Shown here one piece after another: positions 33,271-44,727 of a DNA stretch of 64,000 nt; the first letter of the stretch is position 1; every line of letters starts with the position of its first letter. The stretch comes from Moniliophthora roreri (Eukaryota > Basidiomycota > Agaricomycetes > Agaricales > Marasmiaceae). Both the position numbers and the translations under genes were made by a program. The DNA lies in NCBI GenBank assembly GCA_001466705.2, contig LATX02000225.1, positions 1-64,000 of the forward strand, given 5' to 3'. The notes beneath the pieces were generated by a model. It did not search any database and was not told where the DNA came from. It saw only the letters and a list, made by a program, of their open reading frames with translations.

Positions 33271-34712
33271 ATGCAATTCTTCATCCCTCTCCTCTCTCTT
33301 TCTGTTGTCACTGCGAACACGTTGGTCACGATAAATGAGCTAACATGTAATGGACTCGAATGGAGCTTCAATTCTCAAGGCTTGTCTCCTTGTATGGTCT
33401 TTTCTGCTTTGATGTCCTCTTGCACCGGTGATGGTAAGTAACTCCGGTGTCGCTGCATGACTGTCGCATTAAACCAATATATCTGTATCATTCTCCGCTA
33501 TTCTAGGTTTCGATACAAATCCGTTACAACTGGGGTTTCACTACAATCCTCCTAACAAAGAAAACAACACAGCCACTCTATGTTCCTGGTATTTCAAGGA
33601 CACAAAAATCCATATCAAAAACTCAAATGCTGAATAGTTCATGGGCTGCCTATAACACCATAAGCGCATGTACGGCCTGCCAGGACCAATCAGAGTCTAT
33701 TCCAAAGTTGGTATCTCTTTACTATTGCAAGGATTCAACTCTAATATATTCCAGCTGGGCTTTCTACAATGCTGAATGTGGGGATCTGGCCTCTGAATCA
33801 ATGTCAGTTATCAATCTCTTTCTTGATGCATTTTATCATGTCCAACTTGACTTGTGCAGATACTGGCCAAGCAACATTTCTATTCAGGGCAACTTTCAGA
33901 TCCCACGCTTCGCCGAAACGAATCGTCAGTCTCGAGTTTTTTTACTTGCGCCCCTTCCGAGAATCAGGTCTCTCATGCACTTAACTACAGCATTGCATTG
34001 GGAAGGTGGCATGTTCAATGTTACACAGGCTAAGTTAATAGCAGAACAAAGTAAGTTTATATCAACAACCCAGAATTACTGTCTACAAAATCCATATTAC
34101 AGCTCCAGCTGACCCACAGCAGTCACAAAGTGCGCCCAGATCATCAATGGAGGTCTCTTTCTTACAAAAGTTCTGATACAGATTCAATCGGTCCACCGGG
34201 CCCACGGCAGTCCAAGTCACTGAAAGGTGCCATAGCAGGAGGCACTGTAGGAGCAACTCTGATAGTAATCACTATCATTGGTTGGTTCTTACATCGCAGA
34301 TTATTGAACTCGAGAAAACATCGGAGTGCGTAGCATTTGGAAATCCCTATCAATGCATTGCCCTAATTTCCGAATAGATATTATGGACGAAAGCGCTTCC
34401 CAAGACTCAAATGTAGAACCATTCACATTACCTGGGCCGGAACGAAAGTTCGTCAAGGGCTCTTCCCAGGATCCGTCGACATCCCTTCCACCCATTAATC
34501 ACGACATGCCTAGAGAACTAGACATAGAAGCCGGACAAGAGCAACCGCACTTGTCTGGTCGACTTACACCTGAAACGGCGCCACCTGCGTACGCCTCTGT
34601 CATCGGTGACCCGACTCCCGATATCGTCAACTCTGGAGATGAAGTCATAATCCAACCGAGTTCTTCGACGAAGCTTGTGCGTCTGGATCCTCCCCTACAG
34701 AGTGATACCTAA
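33271..34712 (+). CDS. Secreted/one-pass membrane protein with cysteine-rich ectodomain
   Basis: Nine-exon model, 330 residues: 33271-33433, 33507-33588, 33638-33706, 33755-33802, 33860-33924, 33991-34050, 34103-34129, 34182-34325, 34378-34712; all phases close. Signal peptide MQFFIPLLSLSVVTA, then an ectodomain with CNGLEWSFNSQGLSPC, ALMSSC, LCSC, AYNTISACTACQ and NAEC. This spacing matches the agaricomycete receptor-like surface proteins that contain a Y-x-L/I-x-S-A-C-x-x-C-Q segment. A single membrane span follows (AIAGGTVGATLIVITIIGWF), then a basic stop-transfer HRRLLNSRKH and a Pro/Ser-rich cytosolic tail with a PPAYAS motif. Function unknown, perhaps wall or signal sensing. The short exons make single boundaries uncertain. 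A TATA box lies 67 bases upstream. Confidence 0.72.
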
Positions 34713-34900
34713 ACGGTGCGAGAGGTCTTGTTTGATTGTGTCTGATCTCAATCTGAACTGAATTTTCCTAGGTGAATATGCTACCTTAATATGGTTAGCT
34801 TGGTATCGTCTGTACTTATAAAATGGGAATAGCCACATGTATGCTCCGATACAACGAAACTAAGTGACACCTCATAACAGCTAAACGCAGTGCTGATTTG

Positions 34901-35020
34901 CATCAGGATCTCCACGCGGACTCTGCCTGCCACTCTCCCGGCTTTTTTGCTGGTTTGGGATGCCCTTCGGCCGCTTTTTGCCCCAAAAAGGGGGAAAGTG
35001 GCTGTGGGGTAATCCCGATG
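34901..35020. mobile_element. MITE-like element, degenerate copy
   Basis: About 120 bp, starting CATCAGGATCTCC and ending GGGGTAATCCCGATG, with an internal GCCGCTTTTTGCCCCAAAAA core. It matches the well-preserved copy at 53066-53187, with substitutions in the ends. Confidence 0.6.
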
Positions 35021-35287
35021 CGCCTTGGACATTTGCCCTTCTCTGTCGGTGCCGCCGAGCTCAAGGTTTGGAATCAGCATGCAAGTGTGTGCTAGTTGTA
35101 TTACTGTATCGTTGAAGAAATCTTTGAGCCAATGCGTAATCGGAGTTAGCACTTCATCAACGCAGACCCGAGATATGTAGCCGGCGCTATTTGGAGATGG
35201 AGCTTGATAATGTATACCGACATGGGCGCAATGGAGGGTCTGAAGAAGTGAGTGGCGTAAATGATGAGGATGTTTACTTGCCGAAAC

Positions 35288-35392
35288 ACATGCACATCCC
35301 GGCTTTTTTGCCGTTTTGGGGCGCCTTTCGGCTGTTTCTTGCCCCAAAAAGGGGAATAAAGCCGGGAAAGTGGGCGTGGGGAAATCCTGATG
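35288..35392. mobile_element. MITE-like element, left end lost
   Basis: Shares the core (TTCTTGCCCCAAAAAGGGG) and the right terminus GTGGGGAAATCCTGATG with the copy at 53066-53187. The left terminal repeat is not intact. Confidence 0.6.
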
Positions 35393-35484
35393 GCCCCAGA
35401 CTCAGGACTCCAGAGAAACACCATCGAGGCGATGTCGAACGTGGATCCCGAGTCAAAGTATCCTATTGATGTGTGTACATTCCC

Positions 35485-35819
35485 GCTGTTGCAATAATTC
35501 TAGGCCGCATCAAAAAGAGGCTGGATGACCAAGCGCCCCGCATACCCACACTAGCGATTGGCCAACGGCCCAAAGTGAGGAGACATCGCCCACAAAAGTC
35601 CAATGGCATAACCGTTACCCACGCGCATGTTGCCATTGCTTGCAGTAGATATTCGGGGACTTTACTGTGAATAGATTTCAGAGGGTTCTTTTAGATATTG
35701 GGTGATGTACGCTCCCTTCTTCCTCTTGGAATGTATGAAACTTGCCCATGAGGGAATGGATGCGGGCCACTTGGTCATACAACTTCTTTTTGATGCATCT
35801 TAGAATTATTGCAACAGCT
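35485..35819. repeat. Fold-back: two inverted arms of about 60 bp
   Basis: The arm at 35485-35545 (GCTGTTGCAATAATTCTA, then CATCAAAAAGAGG) pairs with the reverse complement of 35758-35819, with about 212 bp between the arms and several mismatches. Flanks beyond the arms are unrelated. Confidence 0.6.
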
Positions 35820-36471
35820 GTCAAATGAATCATGACGCAAGGAAAGGACCGTTTCAGGAACAAGCTTCGTGGTAGACGCGAGGCGGTATATTATGTAGGA
35901 TGCGTATTGCTTCAAGTTGGGCAGTTGTGTTATGAGTAAATACGCGTCGCCGTCTCTGCAGCATTTCTGGGGACTTGAGGAAAACGCTCACGATGAGTTT
36001 AGGAGGATGAGGTCCTGGTGTTTATGCTAATGAAAAAAACATTCCATCAGGAGATCACCGAAAGTAGGTACCATGGGATGGGGCCCCGCAAGGGCCCCGT
36101 GGAAAAAAATAGTCAATTCGGAGATTAAACGGAGTTTGATTTGGTTCGGATTTGGGTTTCCGTCAGCGCCTGTGATTTTTTCCCTTGAATCCGCAGCACA
36201 ACCCTGCTAAATCCGGGCAAATCTCCCTTTCATTCAAGTTGCAGCATGTTGTGGTCCAGAAAAAGACAAGATGAAGGACAAAATGATTAAAAATCAAACA
36301 GTACCCGATCTCCAGGTTACCACATCGGGTGTAGGCGAGGCACAGATGCCAAACAGATAAATTATATAAATTATTTTCTTTTTTATTTTCTCATCAAATT
36401 TCTCTCGCGTTTGCGGCACGAGATCTGCAAGGACCGATCTCTGACTTATATTTATTGGATTCCCGAGTCTC

Positions 36472-36479
36472 TTATATAG
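36472..36479 (+). promoter_or_regulatory. TATA box upstream of WRFPC copy 4
   Basis: TTATATAG about 109 bases before the ATG at 36588; retained from the duplication. Confidence 0.5.
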
Positions 36480-36587
36480 ACGCGTCCTCAAGTATCTGCA
36501 CCACACCCTGCTAGAACTGTTCCCCAGACCACTCAACTAGTTCACACACATCACGATCCTTTACCCCTCAAGCATCATCAAGAACAA

Positions 36588-37272
36588 ATGGCACCATCAC
36601 CTCCATTGAATGGCAACTTTACTTCACTAATTCCAGTCAGCGAGACTCACGACCTCTCAAGCTGGCCATTGATGATACGCATTGCCCTTTCACTCCTCGT
36701 TCTTTCGACTCTCACAATCGAGCTATGGCATTGGCGGTTCCCCTGCACCTCTATCCAACAGCTAGACGAAGCAATCGCAGATATTCGCTCACTCATTCGC
36801 GTCGATGGAGGCTATCACGTCAACATTGATCTTCTTCATGTTCTGCCTAACATGCAACACGTAAGAGACGATCTTGACAGGTGCGCACTATTCCCCGTGT
36901 TTTTGCCAACGATGAAACTGATGGGCATTGTTCAGTCTCGTCAACGAATTATCGTTTCTTAAGCAAGAGACCTACGAGCTTGAGCCCAAGCACACCGATA
37001 TCGTTTCATGGCTCGTATTCCAGTGGCACCAATTGTATAAAATCGATGCGTTGCATTGGCGTCTTCGAAATGTTCACTTGAAGATACTGGTATAGCCTAT
37101 ACCTTCTTATCTTGTGCTATATTCATAACTCTTGGCCCAGGCTGCGATAGAGAGAGAGAACCGCCGAACGAGATCCTTATATCAGGGAACGTCTTCAGCA
37201 ACACAGCCGCAGCCATCGGCTGAATTGACGTATGTATTCAACGATGCCTCTTATATCAGGACAGGTAGCTGA
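36588..37272 (+). CDS. WRFPC-family one-pass membrane protein, copy 4
   Basis: Three exons: 36588-36880, 36936-37089 (154 nt), 37141-37272; 192 residues. Near-identical sister of the gene at 28096-28780, with the same exon lengths (293, 154, 132 nt). Hydrophobic span followed by LWHWRFPC, then FQWHQLYKIDALHW in exon 2. Substitutions compared with the sister are mostly conservative, and no stop or shift has appeared. Open after duplication, in contrast to the adjacent minus-strand copy. Confidence 0.75.
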
Positions 37273-37433
37273 TTGTTTCCCTTTGGCTTCGCTGCGTAGC
37301 CACCGGAATACCCCGGGGTCATCGGATTGACAGGTTGCTGTAGAGCTTCTCCCGTGCCCGCATAGACGCTGGTCATGACAAATGCAAATATTTTCGACAG
37401 CTTTCTTTTTGCTTTGTTGCTATCGATGTTCAT
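37251..37433 (-). CDS. Short conserved frame, block B counterpart
   Basis: 60 codons starting MNIDSNKAKRKLSK. It matches 28764-28931 with several residue changes and a different C-terminus (KGNNQLPVLI). Ends overlapping the 3' end of WRFPC copy 4 by 22 bp. Coding status unproven. Confidence 0.3.
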   Translation of the reverse strand: MNIDSNKAKRKLSKIFAFVMTSVYAGTGEALQQPVNPMTPGYSGGYAAKPKGNNQLPVLI

Positions 37434-37786
37434 TTTTGGTAACGGCACCTTTGAGTGGTGGACAGGGGGGCGAACATACAAAAAATTTGTATTTATGGGA
37501 TTACCAGCTATGATGTTAAATATATGTCGTCTGAATCATCGAACGTGAGTCAGAGAAGCACTGTACAGACAAAATCAAGTGAGGAGTATCAATGGTCCGG
37601 GTACGAGGAGCAGTATCTTGTTTCACTCGATAAGCTTCCCAAAGCTCATCACTTTAATTTGGCGTAAACAGCGCCGAGGAATACGCATCAATCGGTATGA
37701 AATATCGACGGTTTTTCTTTTCCATCTCGTTCTTCAACTAATGCAAGTCAAATACTCCCCATATACAATATTGAACTTGAATATAC

Positions 37787-38264
37787 CGTGACTGAGGTCG
37801 ATAACACCTTCAGTGCGGTATAACATGTGTCAATGGCGCGTAGTTAACGCCAACGAAGGAGGATCCAGGCGATGGGACGGCTACGCGAGTCAGGCTGTTG
37901 GATTGCTGCGAACCTAATGGCCTCTATCTCGTCCCTTCGGCTGGAACAGAAATTTTGAGAACTGATTGAGGAATATAATCAATAACCATTACCTTCTCCA
38001 TGCTTGTTTTAACTCTCGTTCTTCCACCTCGTCAAGAAGGTCCTCTTTCTAGACTTCGGCAAGCAGCTCCTGAACACGCACAACTTCTCCTGCGAGGACC
38101 TCAATATTGGTACAAGGAAAACGCCATTTGAAAATTGCTCCGCCGGATATGAGGAGGACAGTTGCAAGCGGAAGAAGAGGGAATAAATATGAATTCGTGT
38201 CGGAGTTGATGTTTGGGGAAACGGAGGGAATATCTCCTATATCTCTGACCATAGTACCTGGCAA
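37787..38264 (-). pseudogene. WRFPC family, copy 5, two nonsense mutations
   Basis: First exon 37993-38264, with FKWRFPC after the span. TAG at 38049-38051 stands where other copies have TGG in the AWKENLLGE segment. Exon 2 (37787-37940) is again 154 nt, but TAA at 37844-37846 replaces the glutamine codon of the WRQLRAID motif. Both stops are C:G to T:A changes. A 3' exon was not placed. Confidence 0.75.
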
Positions 38265-38330
38265 GAAGTGGTGGAGTAATTTGTAGTATAGATGTAAATT
38301 GATGCTGGTACCGGTACTCCACTGGGGGTT

Positions 38331-39173
38331 TTATATGCGGAAACCTTAGTCAAATTGGCAAAAATTTGCTGTTTACCACTTGATTGAAACGGCAATGGCG
38401 CGACATGATAAAGATGGACGCATATATTCAAAGAAGTGCGAAATCTATGCTGAGCCCTTGGTCATTGGAGCAAACGTCTCCAATATAATTAACCGTTCAA
38501 GACCAGTCCCGACTGACACGAGTTAGCATATTAAGCGCTGACCTCCGATTGAACGGATGCACACGAAAGAAATGGTCGGCAGGCACCGTGATGTCCTGGT
38601 GAGAACTAACTTTAAGGGGCCGCATTATGCCATCTTCGGTTTTCGAAGACCGTGCGTTGTGAACCTTCAACATGTTGTTTGATCTTTCAGCGCGGGACAG
38701 TCTGCATTTGGTAACTCGGGCACTCGATAATGGTTCGCACCCCGAAGAGGAACTCGAAGCCTGTGTCCCATAACCGGGGTTTAGGATACGATGCCTACAG
38801 CATGTCGGGACTACTGAATATGGTTGAAAGGGGAAGACGATATGGAAGAACCATTGGAAGATCTCCAAAGAAACTCAATACCTCCAGATTGGACAGGAAA
38901 CGAAAGGGTGAAGGAGAGTGTTATAGTGACACCAAAAAGGCATCGGGAACGAACCCAAGTAAAAAGGTCCCCAGGTTTTGGCGGAGAGCCTTCAACAGTG
39001 GATAATCAACCAAAGTTCAATCCTTATCCATGAACTTAATCAGTACTTTCGTTTCCGGCAATTGGCCATTGTACATATCATGATTGGCACGTAAAAAATT
39101 TGGTATGTTGTTCGGAGATGGCGGGAGGGCTTTCAAATGAGTTTCCGGAGTCCCCTTAATTCTGATCTCAGAT
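38331..39173. other. Intergenic, no gene supported
   Basis: Overlapping frames on both strands around 38500-39030 (for example 38730-39005 plus) have no recognised motif and no consistent splice pattern. Confidence 0.4.
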
Positions 39174-39746
39174 TCAGATGAGTATCTTTAAGTGGCTAGC
39201 TTCAGAATGAGTCAGTACGAGAATGCCACTGTCGACATACTCAACTGGAATCGGGGAACGACTTTGAGTTCCCAATGACCTGGCACTTCCAACAACCATT
39301 CGGGCAATATCTTCGAGGGAGAGATGGTTCATGTGCTCGTCCTTTGACTTGATCTTGGCAATTTCGTACACATGCTTGAGACAAACGGTTCCAACGGTGT
39401 CATGGCCGGGCTTTCCTGTGCCTTTTTCAACACCAGCGGCTTTTTTGAGGAAGTATGTGGTCGGTGGGGTTTTGATGATGAAAGTGAATGAACGGTCCGG
39501 TCGAACTGTAGTGAGGGTGGGTGTGGGTACACCAGGTTCAATACCCGCCGTCCTAGCGTTGAAATCCTTGCAGAAATTCATAGGTTTGACACCACGAGCA
39601 CCAAGTGCTGGGCCGACAGGTGGTGTCGGTGCTGCCTTGCCAGCTGCAACGAGAATCCTCCACGAACAGCACATGTTGAAACCAGAGAAATCACGTTCAA
39701 TTGGTTTGATACTCACTACGACTTGGTTTTTAACCGCTTTTGACAT
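39174..39746 (-). CDS. Mitochondrial ribosomal protein uL11m (MRPL19 type)
   Basis: Large-subunit protein of the mitochondrial ribosome that binds the GTPase-associated region of the large rRNA. Family marks are plain: AAGKAAPTPPVGPALGARGV, FCKDFNARTA, GVPTPTLTTVRPDRSFTF, KTPPTTYFLKKAAGVEKG, TVGTVCLKHVYEIAKIK, LEDIARMVVGSARSLG. Two oddities. First, 16-19 residues between NQVV and RILVAAGK (SIKPIERDFSGFNMCCSW) look like an intron (GTGAG...GGAG), but the phase does not close. Second, after SARSLG the frame leaves the family end: one A too many in a run (TTT at 39263-39265 plus strand) turns the expected VVP ending into QSRSPIP and extends the frame to 39174. Either sequence errors or real changes. 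Confidence 0.85.
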   Translation of the reverse strand: MSKAVKNQVVVSIKPIERDFSGFNMCCSWRILVAAGKAAPTPPVGPALGARGVKPMNFCKDFNARTAGIEPGVPTPTLTTVRPDRSFTFIIKTPPTTYFLKKAAGVEKGTGKPGHDTVGTVCLKHVYEIAKIKSKDEHMNHLSLEDIARMVVGSARSLGTQSRSPIPVEYVDSGILVLTHSEASHLKILI

Positions 39747-40129
39747 GATCTACCAGAGTGCTGAAAGCCGAAAGTAAGGAACGAAAGCCAGCAAATTCTC
39801 TCTCGGTAAATTGGCACGTAGGGCTGTGAGCCGTTACCGTATTGATGGGTGATATGGTAACGGCTTTACGGATACAGGTACCGTATCGTCGCGGGGTTTT
39901 CGAGCAGAATGGTGTCGGAGTACCATATCATAATCGAGTACGGCCGGCACGGCCGTATATGCGGGCCACGTGTATCGATTTAGGGTAGGTCGGTCCGGGC
40001 TTGACACCTTCGCTCTGACTTCCAGCTCTACGTCTATGATCATTGCAACGAACGTTCAACTAGGTTTGAAATTCGTCCAGGACACAAGCAGGATAAAAAT
40101 CAAGCTCATCTTTCAGCCTCGCAACCTTG
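39747..40129. other. Intergenic with CG-rich palindromes
   Basis: Contains CGGCCGGCACGGCCGTATAT at 39940-39959. The 39980-40090 part repeats sequence from 32450-32590. No gene. Confidence 0.4.
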
Positions 40130-42651
40130 CCTGTCCAGACCCGTTGGGCCCACTAGGAGTTCATATGTCAATCTCTAGAAACGATAAGGACAGTATACGA
40201 AGGGGAAGTTGATAAACACCCTATTTGTATCGCCCGCCCTTGGTCAAGAACCATGTTCTATACTGCGATACCAGCTCGACACATTTCGTGTCCATGTCAG
40301 GTCTATGTGGGACCATAGCTACAGAGTAAGTCATCTAAATGCATCTCTTTATGTCGCTCCTGCTAACGCGATGCTCAGTCAAACCATTACCCTGACATCG
40401 ACACTACACCTCTCAATGAAATCCTACAAAGACATTGCGCAACTTAGCACAACCAACCTCCGGCCGCCTTCGCCATCTATTACTCCCAAATACCCCACTT
40501 ACGCCCTCCCATCACATACATCTACATTTACCATACCACCCCGAGGATCCCTAATATCCACCACCCACGATCCTAAACAGAAGCCTCCATCACCACCCCG
40601 GCGACCGCCAGCTAGTATACCACGACCTACGACACCCAGCGGAACAAGTAGTGGTCGTCTAGCCTCACTAGTCAACCTCTTTGGTCGTTCCAGTCCTGCC
40701 TCCCAAGCTCAACCGCCCTCGAGTACGCCGATACCTATACCTACCGAAAATACCAGCGGTAGCCGACCACCGTCAATCCTATCAGTCGATGAAACCGATT
40801 CTACACCGACATGAGCATTAACCGTTCAGGCGTACGCCATTTCGAGTAGTATTCATACTCGAGAAGCGTTACGCGGGATCTGGCGTGCACATGTCTCCTT
40901 CGTGAAGTAGAGGTTGAATATCAGACTCGGAGCCTCCGACACCTCAACTAGTTATCGGCCGTACCCTCGATTTTATGGACCCAAGATGCCGTTTTTCCGG
41001 TTTTACGCTTCCCGCTTCCTGGTGCGCAAGTTAAAAGACGTAGACGAAGGCGAGACGATGATAACGATTCGGGGTACCGATACGAGATTGACCCATATGG
41101 CGCATCGAGCGAAATGGGTAGTTGGAAGGATATAGAAGACCTAGCTGCGATTTGGCAGTCGTTTTACGCTGACCTCGAGGATGAGATTCGGGGTTCTGCC
41201 GACAAGAGCAGGAAGTCGAGTGAGGGGAATGATAGTTATCATAATGAGAAGAAGAGGATATCGGTTATGGGAGAAGAGGCGCTCGACGCGGAAGAGACGC
41301 AGGATAGGGAAGATGCCTGTGTCAGAGAGGTTTTAAAGAGGGTAGAGAAGGTACTGTTTAGTAAGAATGAGGCATTTGGAAGGTATGTCTCTCGTTCGTT
41401 GTACACTTTAAACTGGCTGACCGTCTTCACAAAACAGACTATTCTCGCAGCTATGACCACAATGTTCACCTTCATTGGCTGAGGCAGACGCTGAGGATGC
41501 TGCTCACGACGCTCTAGCATCTAGGATTGCCGCTCTCAACCAGGTTGATTTCGGATCGGATGACCTGGATATCAATCTTGTCCTGATAGCAAGGAGGGGC
41601 GGACGCAAGGGACAAAGCTTATGAATATCATGGAAGCCTGCGGAGAGGCCTTGACCAAGCTGGAAGAAGCGTACTCAACGAAGGAGAAGACTGGTGCGCT
41701 AGTTGGAGGGGGTACCGGCAGTGAGATTGAAGCGTCAGGATGGGAACGAGGTTGAGGTGGATGGTGTTGTGAAGAGAAAGGACCTACAAAATTCCGAGCC
41801 TGTGAACGACGCGAAGCCCTTGGTTATGGTTCTGGGTGGCGCTCAGGTCACTTCACCAGCCTCGGAAGAACACCTATAGACGCTTCGTCATCGATACAGC
41901 CGTCACCATCACCATCACTATCACCGACACCATCACCAGCAGAAGTAGAAACATCACCGCAAACACCAGTGCCTGTCGGTCCTGCTTCAGTTACACCTGA
42001 AACGCCCCATTAACAACTACCCGCTCTCTCTCTCGACACCATCATCCCTCTCCTCATCCTCTCCGTCGTCAAAGCCAACCCACCTCGACTCGTCAGCCAT
42101 CTCCTCTACACCCAGAGATTCCGACATCGTTCACCTGGCGGAGAAGAAGCGTGCTGTATCCCTAACCTCATGGCGGTAGCAGAATTCATTGGTGCCTTCA
42201 ATCCTTCGACAGTAGGCACTCTACTCCAAGTCTCGATAATAACCAGTTCAGGCCCTATACTTAGAGCGGTCTGCGAATAATGTTGCAGGTGCTGCGGGGA
42301 AGAGTCTTGGCTAAGACTACGAGTGGCACTATGGGTACTTAGTTTGCGTCGGCCAGTACGGGTATCAAGGTTCCCTCCCCACCTGCGTCACGGCGGTCTT
42401 CGCTATTGGTCAATGCTCCTGCCAATCGCTCTGACTCGCCGGTGACTTCACCTGCTCTGGTGACAGATCCTTTACCGTTACCCGTACCTGGTCTCCGCCT
42501 CGCGCCACCTAACAAACGATTACTGGAGTGTACCGATGCAGATGAGCTGTGGTTGAAGGATGTCGCAGAGCTATTGAACGAATACAAGAGGCTTGCTGAA
42601 GGGGTAAGGAGTGTCGGTGGGTTTGATGATTCGTTGAGTGCTGATAGCTAG
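40130..42651 (+). pseudogene. VPS9-domain gene, decayed inverted copy
   Basis: Follows the intact gene at 47331-51227 from exon 2 to the stop, on the opposite strand. Exon 2 (from about 40130) holds GVHMSISRNDKDSIRRGS, then a TGA at about 40210. Exon 3 (about 40380-41383) stops at TGA 40812-40814 after DSTPT and later shifts frame. Exon 4 (about 41440-42651) has several shifts; the VPS9 core survives only as pieces near 42030-42210. Intron positions and several splice sites are kept. Exon 1 is not present. An old duplicate with many indels. Confidence 0.85.
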
Positions 42652-43340
42652 CGTGTATGTATGAACGGGATATCTAGAGTATAGATGCGCTTTCACATTA
42701 CCTAGTGGAGATTGAAATAGACTGTCACTGGCTCTTTCGAGTTCAAACCGACGAACGCAATAATATGAAGAACAGATTCGTCGATGAATCTATCCGACCA
42801 GTTCAAGGTGAGTGCAGCCGGGATGCTCAGATTTTATACGAACTAACTTGCCTTCAACCAATATATGTAGTACCTTGCAATTGCTGGTCGTTTTACTTTG
42901 CATCCTTCGCAAAGACTCTTCCAGTAAATCAACCAATTTTGGTCCATCGCGTGACCTGCCCAATTACCACAGCCTCAGCGGCACACAAATCGTCCATCCT
43001 TACCGAACGTCAGCGCTTTCGCTGCATTTCCTGCCGTGTAACCTCAACCATCCGAAGAATTCTATTTTCTCTGACAGTTCATAATCAAATCTCCGGTGAC
43101 GGAGCCGCTCTCAGATCATAATAGACGCCCGTTCTCGTTCTCGGGTCCCCAGTACAAGTCATTCAGCAGATACATTCAATTCATCTCAAAAGCCAACATA
43201 GGCAAAAGTCATACCATATAAGTCATGACTAGTGTTACAAATCCAGTAATCTTGCCACTTCAATTCCAATTTCCAGAGTGTATAAATGTATTTGGGGAAA
43301 CCTGTGGAAGGTCCTAATGCAGGTGCATATGGTCCAACGT
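42652..43340. other. 3' flank of the VPS9 pseudogene, no gene supported
   Basis: 42690-42820 mirrors the 3' flank of the intact VPS9 gene (reverse complement of about 47170-47300). Frames at 42705-43121 are not supported by any family. Confidence 0.4.
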
Positions 43341-43915
43341 TCATTTCTGGCGCTTATCCTTCTCTACTGCAGCCTGGGTTTGGGAGTCTGAACGTTATGG
43401 TGGTAACTGAGGCAGATGCAGGACATACCAGTATCTTCATCTTGACGTCCCGAAAACCCCAATACAGTGCGTCAATTTTGAACAGCTGGTGGCAGTGAAA
43501 TGAGAGCCAACTCCAGAGATGAATATGCCTGGGTTCGCTTTTGTGGCCATTTTGCTTGAGAGTTGATAAATCAGAGAGGAGACTGAATATCAACTTGTCA
43601 ATCACTTTGGTTAGCCTGGGCAAGTGCATCCACTCACCTCTCAAAATCCTTTTTCACGGCGTCCATATCGGGAAGAATATCAAAAAGACTACGCTCGATC
43701 TGAAGAGGAGTGTCGACGCGGATGAGGGAATGAATATCTTCCACAATGGTGTCCAAGTGCTTGATGGTCATGCACGGGAATCGCCAATGCCATACTATGA
43801 TTGTTGTGATTGACAGAATAACTAATAGAAGGGAGAATTGTGTGCCCAACGACCACAGACTGAAACCAGTATCCATGGCAAGATCTTTGGGGCCGGCTGT
43901 AGGTGTTGGTGCCAT
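43341..43915 (-). CDS. WRFPC-family one-pass membrane protein, copy 6
   Basis: Three exons: 43638-43915, 43429-43582 (154 nt), 43341-43373; 154 residues. N-terminal tail MAPTPTAGPKDLAMDTG, hydrophobic span at about 24-42, then HWRFPC at 43-48. Exon 2 has FHCHQLFKIDALYW: the usual W of the second motif is C here. Short tail AAVEKDKRQK. It belongs with the 28096/36588 subtype by sequence (LIRVD, ILPDMDAV in place of ILPNMQHV) but is clearly older. It stands alone, with no adjacent WRFPC copy. Confidence 0.72.
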
Positions 43916-44727
43916 TATGGTGGAATGGGCTGAAGGATAGGAAGTCAGGGAGGGAGGACAAGTTACTTGAATTATATGTGTTCCACAGAAGAGACTCAGA
44001 GGCATCTTGCCCATATTTATGTAAATTCTTCAACATCATATTCACCAACCCCCGAGAAAGGTTCTCGTAAACTTTTGCTCACCGAAAAGGGCCTTGTGGT
44101 AAGTAAATCTCAATTGGGTTTCCCTTACGGGGACTTCGCAGCATCTTTAGATCTCCCTGTACGGCATCTCCGTAACCGTCCCGTATGTGCCGACTCGCAT
44201 CAGGGTCTGTTGGTAAACGGATATGGACATATATACTGATTTACGGCCGTATATACGGTACATAGAATGAAGTATCATACACTTAGAATCAAGAAAAATG
44301 CTCAATCCTCATGATTGTCATCGCCAGTCAAGTACCCAACTGCTCTTCGAGCCAAAACGAAGGTGCTGCTTCACCAACATCAGAGCCTGAAATTGATCTC
44401 TGGCTTAAGCATGGCACAGCGGAGGGAGATGGAGCCTCTACTACCACCTGAGAAGATGCACTCAAACAGCAACAGCGGGGTCTGGGACAGACTCGCACAG
44501 TCGGTGAAGAGGGCCGAGTGGTCTGGCTATCGCGATGCCGAAGACAATGCTGCTGGTTCTGGATGATGGCTGACTACGTACACGGAAATGTAGACTACGC
44601 GCTGGAAGCTCATGCCAAACACTGCCAAACAGGCCTGGAACCTCCGCTCCGTGCCCCGGTCCCCCTACTACATGTGCCCCCACCAAAAAATGCGCGGCGT
44701 CCTCGTCGCGCTCTCAACTCAAATAGA
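43916..44727. other. Intergenic with the 163-bp repeat
   Basis: Holds a TTACGGCCGTATATACGG palindrome-like motif at 44241-44258 and repeat copy 2. No gene supported. Confidence 0.4.
44509..44671 (+). repeat. 163-bp dispersed repeat, copy 2
   Basis: Same limits and length as 30989-31151. Open on both strands in places, which produces misleading frames. Confidence 0.75.

Larger units (their letters stand above)
34713..36049. other. Intergenic with two MITE-like copies and a fold-back repeat
   Basis: No gene supported. The long frames here cross the palindromic repeats and are explained by them. Confidence 0.5.
36050..38330 (+). repeat. Segmental duplicate block B
   Basis: Partner of 27490-29690; same gene order and orientation. 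Confidence 0.8.

Noticed and set aside
34781..35347. A 188-codon minus-strand frame
   Set aside because: It runs through two MITE-like repeats and is explained by their self-complementary sequence; no family resemblance and no splice support.
35473..35863. Two short similar frames (KKRLDDQ and KKKLYDQ) on opposite strands
   Set aside because: They are the two arms of one inverted repeat; similarity follows from the fold-back, not from two genes.
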